A stretch of DNA of 7,393 nucleotides from Gammaproteobacteria bacterium (GTDB lineage Bacteria > Pseudomonadota > Gammaproteobacteria > Granulosicoccales > Granulosicoccaceae), in the NCBI GenBank assembly GCA_003511825.1, contig DOIU01000248.1, forward strand, positions 1-7,393, given 5' to 3'. The translations under genes and the position numbers were made by a program. Below the pieces are notes generated by a model, which did not search any database, was not told the origin of the DNA, and saw only the letters and a list, made by a program, of their open reading frames with translations. Shown in pieces: positions 6,845-7,393 of this stretch; position 1 is the first letter of the stretch, and each line of letters opens with the position of its first letter.

Positions 6845-7393
6845 ATGCGACGAGAGAGAATTCAAGCCGGGATCGTCTTACTGATGCTGATCCTGCCACT
6901 GCAAGCCCTGGCCGAGCGCCACGCGCTGGTGATCGGCAATAGCCAATACCAGTATTCGCCGCTCAAGAATCCCCGCAATGACGCCCGGGATATGGCGGCG
7001 GTGTTGAAAGATCTGGGTTACCGCATCGCCGGTGGTGGCGCGCAGTTGGATCTGGATGCGGAATCGTTTGACAGGGTATTTCACGATTTCCTCAAGACGT
7101 TGCGCAATGGCGATATCGCTGTCTTCTATTTCGCCGGCCATGGCGCAAGCGCTAAGCAAGAGAACTATCTGATCCCGATTAATAGCCGGATTAGTCATTC
7201 GGCACAGCTACGTCATCGCAGCACTCCCTTGTACGAAGTGATTGAGAGTCTAAAAGTCGCCAACCCTGATGGATTGAATGCGCTGTTTGTTGACGCTTGC
7301 CGCGATCAGCCTTTTGGTCGCTCTTTTCGTACCTCCGACCGTGGCTTGGCACGACTCGGGAGCGTACCCTCCGGGACCTTTATCAGCCTGGCG
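6845..7393 (+). CDS. Secreted caspase-like protein (peptidase C14 family), 3' end outside the window
   Basis: An open frame of 183 codons runs off the window edge. Residues 1-23 are a signal peptide (basic MRRER, hydrophobic core, cleavage after ALA). The caspase fold starts immediately: ERHALVIGNSQYQYSPLKNP (24-43), NDARDMAAVLKDLGY (45-59), then VFYFAGHGA with the catalytic His99, and ALFVDACRD with the catalytic Cys152 (Asp150 beside it). SGTFIS at 176-181 begins the usual strand after the active site. The dyad is intact, so a cysteine protease cleaving after basic or acidic residues is plausible; the specificity cannot be read. The signal peptide places it in the periplasm or outside. No clear ribosome-binding site precedes the ATG. 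An in-frame ATG at 6818 would add nine residues ahead of the basic stretch and is less likely. Bacterial proteins of this kind often carry a C-terminal DUF4384 or repeat domain, which would lie beyond the window. It is probably the partner of the preceding gene. Confidence 0.9.
   Translation, partial: MRRERIQAGIVLLMLILPLQALAERHALVIGNSQYQYSPLKNPRNDARDMAAVLKDLGYRIAGGGAQLDLDAESFDRVFHDFLKTLRNGDIAVFYFAGHGASAKQENYLIPINSRISHSAQLRHRSTPLYEVIESLKVANPDGLNALFVDACRDQPFGRSFRTSDRGLARLGSVPSGTFISLA

Overview
The window looks like a piece of a Gram-negative chromosome, probably a proteobacterium (a gammaproteobacterium would fit, but this is inference). It has an outer-membrane-type C-terminus at the left edge, an RND-type inner-membrane exporter, secreted proteins with ordinary signal peptides, and moderately GC-rich coding. 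No rRNA, tRNA, CRISPR array, insertion sequence or integrase was recognised.

Left edge (1-160): the last 28 codons of a plus-strand gene, probably a TonB-dependent receptor or similar beta-barrel, ending at 89 and converging on the next operon.

Main operon (4850 down to 161, minus strand): four tightly packed genes. In order of transcription they are a 12-helix MMPL/RND (HAE3-like) exporter, a protein with two DGPF/YCII domains, an ECF42-type sigma factor with its long C-terminal extension, and a small TfoX N-terminal-domain-like protein. The first two genes overlap by 19 bp and the other gaps are 17 and 12 bp, so this reads as one transcript. DGPF protein plus ECF42 sigma factor is a known conserved pair. 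The exporter at the head and the TfoX-like gene at the tail are the unusual parts. Upstream of the exporter is TGTCGA-N17-CGTC on the minus strand, matching the promoter motif I recall for ECF42 sigma factors. The simplest model is a self-activating sigma factor that drives its own operon, including an efflux pump.

Divergent region (4851-5185): 335 bp holding that promoter and, for the opposite direction, a weak sigma70-like promoter next to a perfect 14-bp palindrome.

Right side (5186-7393, plus strand): a secreted protein with an LPP20-like N-terminal region and a DUF4384 C-terminal domain. Its reading frame is intact over 477 codons except for two in-frame TAG codons (224 and 293), so it is annotated as a probable recent pseudogene or readthrough/sequencing-error candidate. 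After 225 bp comes a caspase-like (peptidase C14) gene with a signal peptide and an intact His/Cys dyad, cut off by the window end. DUF4384 and caspase domains are often found together, so the two are probably functional partners.
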